A stretch of 64,000 nt of DNA from NCBI GenBank assembly GCA_031276865.1, contig JAISMF010000012.1, forward strand, positions 1 through 64,000. The letters are read 5' to 3'. Under the pieces are notes generated by a model. The model worked only from the letters and a program-made list of their open reading frames with translations. It was not told the DNA's origin and searched no databases. This document shows, piece after piece, positions 38,648-46,736 of the stretch. The stretch's first letter is position 1, and each line of letters begins with the position of its first letter. The DNA is from Deltaproteobacteria bacterium (lineage in GTDB: Bacteria > Desulfobacterota > Desulfarculia > Adiutricales > Adiutricaceae). A program made the translations under genes and the position numbers.

Positions 38648-40714
38648 ATGGCTCAGCTGCCGGTTAAAACCGAGGTCGACAAAGGAGATCTCGGCGGGAG
38701 GATTTTAAACGAACTCTTGGGTCCGGGCTGGGACTCCGTCGCCGGAAGCGTCGTCTCGGCGGAGACGGGGAGCCTTTTAAGGGAGATCCTCTCGGCCTTC
38801 AACTGGGCCGCTCTCGCGGCGGTGGTCTGCCTCTTCGTCTACACCGTGACCGCCGGCCTCGCGGGCACGGCCCTAAGCGGGCGGATCCTCGGAGGGCGTT
38901 ACTCGTCGCTGTGGGTGCCTTTAAGGTTCGCGTACGCGGTCTCCGTGCTGGCGCCGGTTTTTAAGGGCCTGAGCCTGTTTCAGGTCTTTCTCCTCCTTTC
39001 GGTGGGATACAGCCTCAACTTCGCGAACCACATCTGGATAACCGGCGTCGACTTCTTCGCGGAAAGCGGCGCCAGGGCGGCCTTGGAGGCGCCCCAGTCG
39101 CTTATAGACGACAGCGAATCCCTGGGAGCGTCCATTCTGGAGTCCCTCAGCGTCCAGGAGTACTACCGCGGCCGGCTAAATAGGGAGCTGAGCGGGAACG
39201 TGGCCACGGAGAATCATTTCCCCAGCGTGGGAAACGTGGAGGGAGAGCTCATCCTCACCTTCCAGACCCCCTCCGGGGGAAGGCTCTCGCCTGGGGATCT
39301 GGGAAGGATACGCGTCCCCTGCCGGGACCCGGCGGAAGAGCTCTGCCAGGCGCGGCTATACGCCGTGAGAAGCCTCATAAACGAGCTCCTCCCCCTCGCG
39401 GCCGCTTTAAACGATCCCGCTCACGCCTTCAGCCCGGCCGAGGGGAGGCTCCTCTCCCAAGCCGTCTCCAACTACCGCTACGCCGTCCTCCCCCATTTGG
39501 ATTCCTCTTTAAAGTCGCGTAACGGGGAGCTCGCGGACGAGCTGGAGGCCTTTAAAAACGCCGCCCGGAATTCCGGCTGGCTTTCCGCCGGCGCCTACTA
39601 CTGGAACATCTCGCGGCTAAACGAGCGGGCCAGGAGTTCCGTCTACCGTGGAACGACGTTCTCCCGGGGGGCGGGTTACGAAAACCTCGAAGGCGAGGTT
39701 CTAGAAGACTTCGACGCGCTCCTCGGAAGGCTTAAAAACTACGCATCCTCGGCTTTTTCGCCCGAGCGGAGCGCGGGCGCCTCCGGCGTCCAGAGCCCCT
39801 TTCCCAGCGCCGGCTATTTCACGGAGAAGCTTTCGGGCTACCTGGGACGCTACGGTCTGGACCGGCTGATAACCCAGCTTAGCCAAGGGGATCCGGTGAG
39901 CGCCCTTTCCTCTCTGGGCTCCTTTCTCGTGACCGGAGCCGAGCTCGTAATCGGGATAAGGATAGCCGTCATGGGCGCGGCCGCCGCCGCGGGGGAGACC
40001 AGTTCGTCTTGGGCCGGACAGGCGGCCGCCGCCGTCACGGGCTCGGTCTCCAGCGCCTTTAGCGGCCTGGCCCAGGGCGCGGTCGCGGGACTCGGGCCCT
40101 ACATCCTTTTACTTTCCATCCTTTTAATCAGCTACGGCTTTTTTCTGGCCTATTTCCTCCCGGCTCTGCCCTTCATTTTGTGGATGAGCGGGGTCTTATC
40201 CTGGCTGATCCTGGTGGTGGAGGCCGTGGTGGCCGCCCCCTTGTGGGTGGCGGTCCACGCCCTCCCCGAAGGCGAGGGTCTCGCGGGAAACGCCGGAAAA
40301 AGGGGCTACCTGATCTTTTTAGGGATACTCCTTAGGCCCCCGCTCATGGTCGCGGCCTTCCTCGTAGCCATGGGTCTCATCACCACCGTGGGACGGGTGA
40401 TAGGGCACGTGTTCTCCGTCTTCGGCTTCGCCCGCCTCTCCGAGAGCTTTCTGGGGATAAGCGGCTTCATGGCCTTCTCCGTCATCCTGGGCGCGGTGGT
40501 GGTGACGGCCGTGTGGAAGATCTTCGGGCTCATGAACTCGCTTCCCGACCGGGTCATGAACTGGATAGGCGGACACATCCCGGATCAAGGCGACCGCTCC
40601 GAGGCGCGCCGCGCCCAGGGGGAGTACGCCTTGGCCGGCTCCCTTTCCACCCAGGCCCTAAACCCCCTGACCCGGCCCGAAAGGAAAAACGCGCCAAAAA
40701 ACAACGCTCCTTAA
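38648..40714 (+). CDS. dotA: Type IVB polytopic inner-membrane protein DotA (TraY family)
   Basis: 688 residues. Membrane segments near the N terminus (about 58-80, 96-130) and a cluster of five or six in the C-terminal half (about 415-640) surround a large periplasmic region (150-400) containing cysteine pairs (VPCRDPAEELCQ). SSLWVPLRFAYAVSVLAPV followed by GLSLFQVFLLL is the diagnostic DotA/TraY N-terminal signature. It is shorter than Legionella DotA (1048) and close to TraY (~745). It forms part of the inner-membrane complex, and in conjugative plasmids TraY is linked to entry exclusion. GGAG precedes the ATG. A self-complementary GCCGCGCGCGGC followed by TTTT at 40723 may be a weak terminator. 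Confidence 0.9.
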   Translation: MAQLPVKTEVDKGDLGGRILNELLGPGWDSVAGSVVSAETGSLLREILSAFNWAALAAVVCLFVYTVTAGLAGTALSGRILGGRYSSLWVPLRFAYAVSVLAPVFKGLSLFQVFLLLSVGYSLNFANHIWITGVDFFAESGARAALEAPQSLIDDSESLGASILESLSVQEYYRGRLNRELSGNVATENHFPSVGNVEGELILTFQTPSGGRLSPGDLGRIRVPCRDPAEELCQARLYAVRSLINELLPLAAALNDPAHAFSPAEGRLLSQAVSNYRYAVLPHLDSSLKSRNGELADELEAFKNAARNSGWLSAGAYYWNISRLNERARSSVYRGTTFSRGAGYENLEGEVLEDFDALLGRLKNYASSAFSPERSAGASGVQSPFPSAGYFTEKLSGYLGRYGLDRLITQLSQGDPVSALSSLGSFLVTGAELVIGIRIAVMGAAAAAGETSSSWAGQAAAAVTGSVSSAFSGLAQGAVAGLGPYILLLSILLISYGFFLAYFLPALPFILWMSGVLSWLILVVEAVVAAPLWVAVHALPEGEGLAGNAGKRGYLIFLGILLRPPLMVAAFLVAMGLITTVGRVIGHVFSVFGFARLSESFLGISGFMAFSVILGAVVVTAVWKIFGLMNSLPDRVMNWIGGHIPDQGDRSEARRAQGEYALAGSLSTQALNPLTRPERKNAPKNNAP

Positions 40715-40825
40715 GCGCGAAAGCCGCGCGCGGCCTTTTCAGGAAAAATACGCGGCCTCTTTCCGCTTTTCAGCCAAAGGCTTTAAAAAGTCCGCCCCGG
40801 CTTTTTAAAAAGCCAGGATACCTTC

Positions 40826-41311
40826 ATGACGCTCCGGAAAATCATCCTCATCTATCTCGCCCTTTCCTTTTCCCTTCCCTTTTCCGGCTGCGCCGGCATG
40901 AGACGAACCCAGACGGAAGCGGATCGGCCGGATCCGCTCCATTTCGCCCTCATGACGCTCTCGGAGGCCGGAGTGGCCGTCAACCGGAGGCGTTTCAGGC
41001 TGGCCGAAAAAGATCCAAATTCGCGCCTCGCCTTCTTTGTGAGCCCCCGCTCGGATCTTTCCCGGGCGGTGAACATGGATTTCAGCTGGCGGGGCGAAGC
41101 CGGGGAGGCCGTCCTCGTCGTAGCCGGAATAATAGGCTGGAGCGGAAAGGTTGAAAACGGCGCCGGCTTGGGAATCGTGAGCGTTCCGGAAAAAAACGGA
41201 TTGAGGCTGATGGAGCTTCTCTTTTCTCTAAGCCTCCAGCTGGAAAGCCAGGGGGAGGTTTTGGAGGTGGACGAGTTTCTTAGGGAGCTGCGGATCGTCA
41301 AAAAAAGATGA
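40826..41311 (+). CDS. dotD: Type IVB outer-membrane lipoprotein DotD (TraH-like)
   Basis: 161 residues. A lipoprotein signal ends in LPFSGC (lipidated Cys about residue 22). The remainder matches DotD: a helical stretch PLHFALMTLSEAGVAV, then a secretin N1-like domain in which SRAVNMDFSWRGEAGEAVLV is the conserved start (Legionella DotD has MDWSGP at the same place), ending in LELQ/ELRIV-type strands. DotD helps insert DotH in the outer membrane. Order dotD-dotC-dotB-icmT is the same as traH-I-J-K in IncI plasmids, which strengthens the assignment of this small divergent protein. Confidence 0.82.
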   Translation: MTLRKIILIYLALSFSLPFSGCAGMRRTQTEADRPDPLHFALMTLSEAGVAVNRRRFRLAEKDPNSRLAFFVSPRSDLSRAVNMDFSWRGEAGEAVLVVAGIIGWSGKVENGAGLGIVSVPEKNGLRLMELLFSLSLQLESQGEVLEVDEFLRELRIVKKR

Positions 41312-41335
41312 GGGACGCTCTTTATTGGAACCGAG

Positions 41336-41385
41336 CGCTTTAACGCCGAACGCTTTAACGCCGAACGCTTTAACGCCGAACGCTT
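41336..41385. repeat. 15-base tandem repeat, about 3.3 copies
   Basis: Unit CGCTTTAACGCCGAA, perfect over three copies starting at 41336 (the first copy begins within GAGCGCTTT), 41351 and 41366, with a partial fourth at 41381. Confidence 0.85.
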
Positions 41386-41468
41386 AAGAAATATTAATCC
41401 CTTCGTCCAGGAGCCGGATTTTCCCTCCCTTTCTTTACGCCTTTACGGTTCGGCGGCTTCCGGACTTT

Positions 41469-41573
41469 CAAGCTTTAGTCTTTCAAGCTTTAGTCTTTCA
41501 AGCTTGAGTCTTTCAAGCTTGAGTCTTTCGAGCTTTAGTCTTTCGAGCTTAAGTCTTTCGAGCTTTCAGGCTT
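41469..41573. repeat. 15-base tandem repeat, seven copies
   Basis: Unit CAAGCTTTAGTCTTT with few substitutions, starts spaced exactly 15 bases apart at 41469, 41484, 41499, 41514, 41529, 41544 and 41559. One frame would encode SSFSL pentapeptides, but there is no start codon. The spacing is direct without unique spacers, so it is not a CRISPR array. Confidence 0.9.
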
Positions 41574-41701
41574 GCGAGAATCAACGCTTCCATACTTCCG
41601 GTCTTTCCATCTTTCCCGCTCGCTCGTTTAAATTTTAAAAGACCAACGCCCGCTTAAGTTTTGGAAAACATTCCATCAAACTTTTTTAAGGGTTCACTTT
41701 C

Positions 41702-42496
41702 ATGAAAAAGTTTCCTTCCCTTCCGTTCTTAGCGAAACGCCTAACCGCGATCCCCCTCTTTTTTGGAATCATCCTGACCGCGTCTTTCGGGTTGGCGGAT
41801 TATCCGGAGCTGGAAAGGCTTAAAAACCTCAAAGGGGGAAAGGATCACCGGGCGGAGGAGAGCGCGGCCAGGGACAGAGCCCAGCTGGAGTCGGCCTACC
41901 GTCTGGCCGTCCAGACCGCGGCCAATCTCCGCTACCAGGAGATCCTCCACATGGTGGTGGAGCCGCGGGAAGAGGTTCTGGACTCGGTTTTCGATTTCCG
42001 CGGGCTGCTTTTGAAGCACGGGGAGATATCAGTCCTCCCGCCGGTCATAAGCGAGGCCGGGGAGGCTTTGCGGATAGACGAAGGCGGAAAGAGCGCAAGC
42101 TTCCAGACTAAAAGCTTCCTTTTGCTCTCCGGGGCCAGGATCGTCTCCGGCCCTCCCGACTGGCGCCGCTACCTCTATCTGGATCTAAAAAATCCCGAAG
42201 AGGTCCACCCCACCCTCCTCCCCGCCTCCTTAAAAGAGCGGGAGAGCTGGAAGGAGAGAATCGAGCGGGGTTTCCAGGCGGGGCTCGAGCAGGGGGACAT
42301 CCTCTTTAAAAACCAGGTGGCCCTCCTCACCCGGGATTTTTTGGGCCTTCTCCTCTACGAGGAGCTTAAAGGAGAGAAACGCCTCAAAGAACCCTCCGTC
42401 AAGGACGGATCCCAGGAAAGGGTCTCCAGCCCCGAGGAATTGGTCCTGGGGGTCAAACGCTACGAGCTCGTGACGGGGGGATCTTTTTCGGAATAG
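41702..42496 (+). CDS. dotC: Type IVB outer-membrane core protein DotC (TraI-like)
   Basis: 264 residues with an N-terminal signal peptide (hydrophobic about 14-32, ending FGLADY). Unlike Legionella DotC, no lipobox cysteine is visible, so it may not be lipidated. Diagnostic stretches: VLDSVFDFRGLLLKHGEISV LPPVI (in two parts), GPPDWRRYLYLDL, ERGFQAGLEQGDILFKNQ and LLTRDFLGLLLYEEL, each matching DotC (PPNWRDYLW, GVEQANTIY, RDFTGMLLY). DotC works with DotD to place DotH in the outer membrane. It sits directly upstream of dotB, as traI does of traJ. Confidence 0.92.
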   Translation: MKKFPSLPFLAKRLTAIPLFFGIILTASFGLADYPELERLKNLKGGKDHRAEESAARDRAQLESAYRLAVQTAANLRYQEILHMVVEPREEVLDSVFDFRGLLLKHGEISVLPPVISEAGEALRIDEGGKSASFQTKSFLLLSGARIVSGPPDWRRYLYLDLKNPEEVHPTLLPASLKERESWKERIERGFQAGLEQGDILFKNQVALLTRDFLGLLLYEELKGEKRLKEPSVKDGSQERVSSPEELVLGVKRYELVTGGSFSE

Positions 42497-42549
42497 GGCT
42501 TTTGAAACCATGAACCCAGGAGAATTGAAGTTTTAAAGGAGAAGGAAAG

Positions 42550-43773
42550 ATGCCGGGAAAAAAAGAGCGGACAATCCTCGGGGCGAAAAAAGCGGCCCCG
42601 GACCAATCCCCGGGAAAGCCGGAAAACCCAAGCGGATCCGCGTCTTGGAAAGTTCCGGAAGGACCCTTCTTTCCGGAAGACCCGCGGGAACCATGGTCTT
42701 TGTCCCTTTTGGAGGAGCTTCTCGTCTTTCTAAAGAAGTCGGGCGGATCCGATCTGGTCATGAGCTCGGGTTCCCGGGCCTCCATGAGAATCGACGGCGT
42801 CTGGCGACGAACCGGGACCCGGGCCTTCACCGCCTACGAGATGGCGGAAAGCCTCAACTCCACCACGGGCGATCCCGGGGCGGCGTCCCTGGTCTTAAGC
42901 GGAGTCGACCACGACTACGCCTTCGAGGTCGGGCGCCTGAGAAGCGAGCGTTTAAGGTTCCGGGCCAACGCCGTGGCGGTGCGAAACGCCGGCGGAAACG
43001 GTTTGAGCCTCTCGTTTCGGCTCATCCCCCGGGAGCCGGCGCCCTTGGAGAGTCTGGAACTCGAGCCGGAGCTTTTGGACAACCTCTTTCCGGAAAACGG
43101 CCTGGTTTTGGTGACGGGCGTCATGGGCTCGGGCAAAAGCAGCCTCATGGCCTCCGTCATGCGGGAGATCGTTTTAAGGGGCGGAAGGCACGTCTGCACC
43201 TACGAGTCTCCCGTGGAGTTCGACCTTTCGGGAATGGGGGGTCCGGAGAGCCCCGTGGAGCAGACGGAGGTGCCGAGGCAGATAGCCGACTTTCCCCGGG
43301 CGGTGCGAAACCTCACCCGCCGGGCGGCGGACGTGGTCCTGGTGGGCGAATCCCGGGATCCTGAAACCCTGCGGGGCCTTTTGGAGGCCGCGGAGCTGGG
43401 GCTCGCCGTCTACAGCACGGCCCACACCCGATCGGTTTCCTCCACGCCCACGAGGATCCTAAACGTCTTTCCCCCGGAGGAAAAGAAGGGAATCGCCGCC
43501 TCCCTCTTCTCCTCTATCCGGGTCCTCATCCAGCAGAGGCTTCTTCCCCGCCGGGGAGGCGGGAGGAAGGCGGTGCGGGAGTATTTGGTCTTGGACGACT
43601 CCCTCCGGGGCGCGCTCGCGCGCGCCCCGGAGGGGAGGCTCCCCCTCGTCTTGGAGCGCATGGTCCGGGAAAAGGGCTCGCCTTTAATCAAAAGCGTCCA
43701 AAGGGAGTTGGAGGCCGGGGAAATCGAAGCGGAAAGCCTGCGAAAAATCGTCAAAGAGAAAGGGGCCGAATAA
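42550..43773 (+). CDS. dotB: Type IVB ATPase DotB (TraJ, PilT/VirB11-like)
   Basis: 407 residues with AAAGGAGAAGGAAAG before the ATG. An N-terminal extension (1-50) precedes the PilT-like N domain (SDLVMSSGSRASMRIDGVW). Walker A is GVMGSGKSSL (Lys196), the Asp box lies around HVCTYESPVEF, Walker B-like is DVVLVGESRD (about 261-270) and the His box is YSTAHTRSV (about 298). This is a hexameric cytoplasmic ATPase that cycles onto DotO to open the channel. Its stop codon is followed without a gap by the TTG start of icmT. Confidence 0.95.
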   Translation: MPGKKERTILGAKKAAPDQSPGKPENPSGSASWKVPEGPFFPEDPREPWSLSLLEELLVFLKKSGGSDLVMSSGSRASMRIDGVWRRTGTRAFTAYEMAESLNSTTGDPGAASLVLSGVDHDYAFEVGRLRSERLRFRANAVAVRNAGGNGLSLSFRLIPREPAPLESLELEPELLDNLFPENGLVLVTGVMGSGKSSLMASVMREIVLRGGRHVCTYESPVEFDLSGMGGPESPVEQTEVPRQIADFPRAVRNLTRRAADVVLVGESRDPETLRGLLEAAELGLAVYSTAHTRSVSSTPTRILNVFPPEEKKGIAASLFSSIRVLIQQRLLPRRGGGRKAVREYLVLDDSLRGALARAPEGRLPLVLERMVREKGSPLIKSVQRELEAGEIEAESLRKIVKEKGAE

Positions 43774-44058
43774 TTGTCCGAAAACCTAAACCAAAACCAA
43801 AACGTCTGGAGCGCGAGCTCCCTCCACCCCAGGCTGTTTTTCCTCGACGCCAGGGGGGTCTTCCCTTTGGCCTTGTGTCTTCTTCACTGGTCCAGGGCGA
43901 CCTTCGCCCTGGCCCTTTTGTCGGTTTCGATCCTCTGGGTCCTGGAGAGGTTGGGGATGCCTCCCAACGCCTCCCTCCACTATCTCCGGGCCCTTTTAGC
44001 GGGCTCTCTCAGACCCGCCGGAGACGTCCGGACCTGGAGAGTAAGGAGCAGGTTTTGA
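43774..44058 (+). CDS. icmT: Type IVB small membrane protein IcmT (TraK-like)
   Basis: 94 residues, starting with TTG immediately after the dotB stop. HPRLFFLDARGVFPLALCLLHW followed in sequence by a second hydrophobic stretch and SLHYLRALLAGSLRPA reproduces the IcmT pattern (NPRFFIIDARAAFPLL ... LRWFRSFLAGPRK); length also fits (Legionella 86). Two short membrane segments. IcmT has been linked to pore formation and egress in Legionella; in conjugation TraK is essential but of unknown biochemistry. The TTG of the next gene overlaps its stop (TTGA). Confidence 0.9.
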   Translation: MSENLNQNQNVWSASSLHPRLFFLDARGVFPLALCLLHWSRATFALALLSVSILWVLERLGMPPNASLHYLRALLAGSLRPAGDVRTWRVRSRF

Positions 44059-45302
44059 AGGAAAAGCGTTTAAACAAATCTTTCGTGTTTCTGGTGGCGT
44101 TCTTCTACGCCGCCCTGGTGGCCGGACTCTTCGTCCTGTTTTTAAACGTCCTCGCCCCCGAAAAGGACGCGCCTCCCAACGCGGCCGGCGCGGCCGGCGC
44201 CGCCGCCCTCCCCTTTCCCGGAAAAATTTTTCCGGAGGGGAACGAATCTTGGCGCGGGGGGGAAGCCGCGGCTTCCAAGGCGGCGGAAGCCGCCCCTCCG
44301 CGGGAAAGCGGGACGGACCCGCGGGAAAACCCGGCTTCAGCCTTTAAAGGAGCGCCGCGTCCTCCGGCCGCGGCGGAGTTTTCGGCCCTTTCCGGGATGG
44401 TCGAGGCGCTCTCGGGCGGGAAGGCCATGCTCGAGGACGTCTTTCTCACCGAGGAGGGACCGGCGGGCCTCGTCATCCGGGCCTACAGCCGAGTCTGGAA
44501 AGGACCCGTCGGAAGAATGGTTTTGGCCTTTTACTTTCCCGAAAGCGGGGTTTTGTCCCTGGGACCAGTTTTGGGTCCGAAAGGAGGAGTCATGCAGTCC
44601 AAGTATTTTTCCAAGGTGGCGGAAAGGGCGCTTTCCGGGGTTTCCGGAGTGGGGGACGAAGCCAAGAAGGATTTCTACGTCTTCATCGACCCCTTGTGTC
44701 CGGAAAGCCGCGGCTTTCTGGAAAGCCCGGAGTTTAAACGGCTGACCGAGCGGGGGCTCAAGCCCTTCATCGTGCCCGTGGCGCTTTTAAACGGCTCGCT
44801 TCCCTACGGGGAGAGCTATCTGGCGACGGGCTCCCTGAACCCCGACCCCGACGTCTTGACGCTGAGGAAGCTCATGTACGAGTGGATGGGAAACGAGGAG
44901 GACTACCTCAAGGACCCGGTTCCCGACGACCCCAAAAAGTGGCTCGGACCCTCCCGGGTGATGGAGAACACCTTCCGTCTCCGCTCCCTCGGCGTGAACG
45001 GAAATCCGCCGGCCAGCCCCTCCGTGGCCTACCGCCTGGATGGCGAGGTGAGGCTCGTGGCGGGACCTCCGGACGAAAAGGAGCTGAAACTCATGGAAAC
45101 GAGCCTCTTTTCCCCCCTCCCGCAGGCGGGGGGGATTCAAAAAAACCGGGCCGGGAAGCATCCGAAAAAAGACGCCCGAGTTAAGGCGGGCGAGGCGTCG
45201 AAGGAGACCGAAGACGGCGCCCCGGGAAAAAGGGAAAAACCCGTGAGGAAGGCGGAAGAGGACGCCTCCGAAAGCCCCTTCGGCCCCGCTCCCCGTCCCT
45301 GA
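44055..45302 (+). CDS. DsbC/TrbB-like thioredoxin-fold protein with a single active-site cysteine
   Basis: 415 residues from the TTG that overlaps the icmT stop; the open frame upstream is only the shadow of icmT. One N-terminal transmembrane/signal segment (FVFLVAFFYAALVAGLFVLF), a low-complexity linker, then a DsbC-like periplasmic domain from about 115: a dimerisation-like part and a thioredoxin part with FYVFIDPLCPESRGFL, where DsbC has C-x-x-C. The second cysteine is Ser, so it cannot act as an ordinary disulfide isomerase. The segment LNGSLPYGESYLATG shares the fold with DsbC (shift after the first strand-helix). IncI TrbB, encoded beside trbA/trbC, is a DsbC-like thiol protein, so this is its likely counterpart. 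A charged C-terminal tail follows. Confidence 0.7.
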   Translation: MKEKRLNKSFVFLVAFFYAALVAGLFVLFLNVLAPEKDAPPNAAGAAGAAALPFPGKIFPEGNESWRGGEAAASKAAEAAPPRESGTDPRENPASAFKGAPRPPAAAEFSALSGMVEALSGGKAMLEDVFLTEEGPAGLVIRAYSRVWKGPVGRMVLAFYFPESGVLSLGPVLGPKGGVMQSKYFSKVAERALSGVSGVGDEAKKDFYVFIDPLCPESRGFLESPEFKRLTERGLKPFIVPVALLNGSLPYGESYLATGSLNPDPDVLTLRKLMYEWMGNEEDYLKDPVPDDPKKWLGPSRVMENTFRLRSLGVNGNPPASPSVAYRLDGEVRLVAGPPDEKELKLMETSLFSPLPQAGGIQKNRAGKHPKKDARVKAGEASKETEDGAPGKREKPVRKAEEDASESPFGPAPRP

Positions 45303-45317
45303 AGCGGGAGCGTTCGC

Positions 45318-45352
45318 CCCGCGGAGCGGAGGAAAAACCTCCGCTCCGCGGG
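45318..45352. terminator. 15-bp perfect hairpin after the DsbC-like gene
   Basis: CCCGCGGAGCGGAGG (45318-45332), loop AAAAA, CCTCCGCTCCGCGGG (45338-45352), 15 bases after the stop codon. No U-tract follows, so it is a terminator or an mRNA-stabilising element. Confidence 0.55.
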
Positions 45353-45561
45353 CGGGATCCTTAACAATTGGCGGGCCGGGGGCTTCAACTCGATCGAAAG
45401 CGCCGCGCCGTTAAAGCGCCGACGCCCGTTCCGCCTTTAATCTCCAAAACCAGCCCGAGCCGGGCGAACCTCTCCGCGCCCCGGAAAAAGGCGGTTCCGG
45501 CTTTAAAAATCCGGAGCGCGGCCCGGGTGGGAAAATTCAAGCCGGCGGGAAGGAAAAATTC

Positions 45562-46095
45562 GTGGCGGTCCTCCTTTCTTCGTTATTAACGTATCTCGAC
45601 TTTTGTAAAGAGCCGCCGGACCCTCGCGGGGACGCGGCCTTCATCTACCTGATCTTCGACCCTTTGGGAAAAACCACCTTCGATATGAACATCGAAAAAG
45701 ACCTTCCCGGAAAGGATCTAAGGATGCGCTTCACGCCCGTGCACATGCTCCCCGGATCTTTAAGGCATGGCGAGCGTTTTTTAGAAACCGGAAAACTCAA
45801 AAGGATCCCCCGGGAAAAGGAGCCGCCCCAAGACTACCTCTGGGGCATAAACCGCTCCGACTATCTCCACTACGCGGACAGCTGCGCCATGGACGAGCGC
45901 CTGGAAGAAAAACTTCCCGCGATCACCTCCAAGGTGATGCGGAACACCGGCGTGTACCGCGCGCTCTTTAAACCGCTGATCGCCCCCGATCCCCCCTACA
46001 TTTTATGGATGGACGGACCGACCCTTACGGGAAGACCGGCCTACCCTTCAACCCCGTCCGAAACGAGGTGGGCCCCCCTCCCCTACCAGGCGTGA
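45562..46095 (+). CDS. Shortened paralogue of the preceding DsbC-like protein lacking the cysteine motif
   Basis: 177 residues from a GTG with GGAAGGA upstream. FIYLIFDPLGKTTFDMNI, MLPGSLRHGERFLETGKL and PQDYLWGINRSDYLHY align in order with FYVFIDPLCPESRGFL, LLNGSLPYGESYLATGSL and MYEWMGNEEDYLKDP of the gene before it. The C-x-x-C site is Gly-Lys-Thr-Thr, so there is no thiol chemistry at all. No obvious signal peptide, although a start further upstream cannot be excluded. It may be a structural partner of the upstream protein or an early pseudogene; the intact frame and good ribosome binding site favour a functional protein. Confidence 0.65.
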   Translation: MAVLLSSLLTYLDFCKEPPDPRGDAAFIYLIFDPLGKTTFDMNIEKDLPGKDLRMRFTPVHMLPGSLRHGERFLETGKLKRIPREKEPPQDYLWGINRSDYLHYADSCAMDERLEEKLPAITSKVMRNTGVYRALFKPLIAPDPPYILWMDGPTLTGRPAYPSTPSETRWAPLPYQA

Positions 46096-46115
46096 AGACG
46101 CCTTTTGGAGTTTTT

Positions 46116-46616
46116 ATGAAGAATCCATTGTTCGGAATCCGTTCGCCCCGCTTGAAAAAAACCTTTTCCAAGGCGCCCTCCCTCGGGCGTCCGCCCGCTC
46201 TTCGCGCGCTTTTCCTTTTGGTTTTCCTCTTAATCCTGATCTTCGCGCCCGCCCCCGCCAGCGCCTCTTGCGAGGCGGTGATGAAGAGCGCGGAGAGGAG
46301 GATGGAGAAGGAAAACGAAAGGGAGGCGGAAAGAAGAAAGGCGGGCTTCCCCGAAAAGGGGGCCGATGAAAGCTTCGTCGAAGAGTGTCTGGGGAGCGTC
46401 TACAAAGGAGGGAGCTTTCCCGGCTTTCCGCCGGTTCCGGACATCGGAGACGCCGTGAAGGATCTCTGCCGGGAGGCCAGAGGAAAGATCGCCGGAAACC
46501 GCGTTTTAAGGCTTTTCCCCTTCCCCGGGCTGGAAAAATCATCTCCTTTCAACGCCGTGCGGGAATGGCGGGGGGACCTTAACGAGGAGATCTGGGACGC
46601 TTTAAACCGCTACTGA
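46116..46616 (+). CDS. Small exported Cys-containing protein of the transfer cluster, unknown
   Basis: 166 residues from the ATG at 46116, 20 bases after the previous stop, with TTGGAG upstream. The basic N terminus and hydrophobic stretch ALFLLVFLLILIFAPAPASA form a signal peptide, cleaved before SCEAVMKS. The mature part has a charged helix (RRMEKENEREAERRK) and then VEECLGSVYKGG, FPPVPDIGDAVKDLC: cysteines at three places can form disulfides. Periplasmic, perhaps pilus or core associated. Placed directly before dotM. No family recognised. Confidence 0.65.
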   Translation: MKNPLFGIRSPRLKKTFSKAPSLGRPPALRALFLLVFLLILIFAPAPASASCEAVMKSAERRMEKENEREAERRKAGFPEKGADESFVEECLGSVYKGGSFPGFPPVPDIGDAVKDLCREARGKIAGNRVLRLFPFPGLEKSSPFNAVREWRGDLNEEIWDALNRY

Positions 46617-46703
46617 CCCCCCATGCGCGTTTAAAAGACGGATTTCGGGAAGCTCGTTTTAGGGAGGCTTTCACGAAAGTCGTTTCCAGAGGGCTATGAA
46701 ATC

Positions 46704-46727
46704 GGCGCTCCCTCGCGGGGGAGCGCC
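46704..46727 (+). promoter_or_regulatory. Hairpin abutting the dotM ribosome binding site
   Basis: GGCGCTCCC / GGGAGCGCC (9 bp, 6-base loop) ends three bases before GGGAGG. Because the ATG at 46737 nearly touches GGGAGG, the GTG at 46749 (codon 5) is a better-spaced alternative start. The hairpin may tune initiation. Confidence 0.4.
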
Positions 46728-46736
46728 AAAGGGAGG

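Larger units (their letters stand above)
41312..41701. other. Spacer between dotD and dotC made largely of tandem repeats
   Basis: 390 bases without a gene; contains two different 15-base tandem arrays (41336-41385 and 41469-41573). Confidence 0.7.

Noticed and set aside
41469-41573. Possible CRISPR array
   Set aside because: 15-base units are directly adjacent with no unique spacers and no cas genes are seen.
45368-45589. A 73-codon basic frame between the two DsbC-like genes
   Set aside because: No ribosome binding site, overlaps the start of the next gene, low-complexity Lys/Arg/Pro product.
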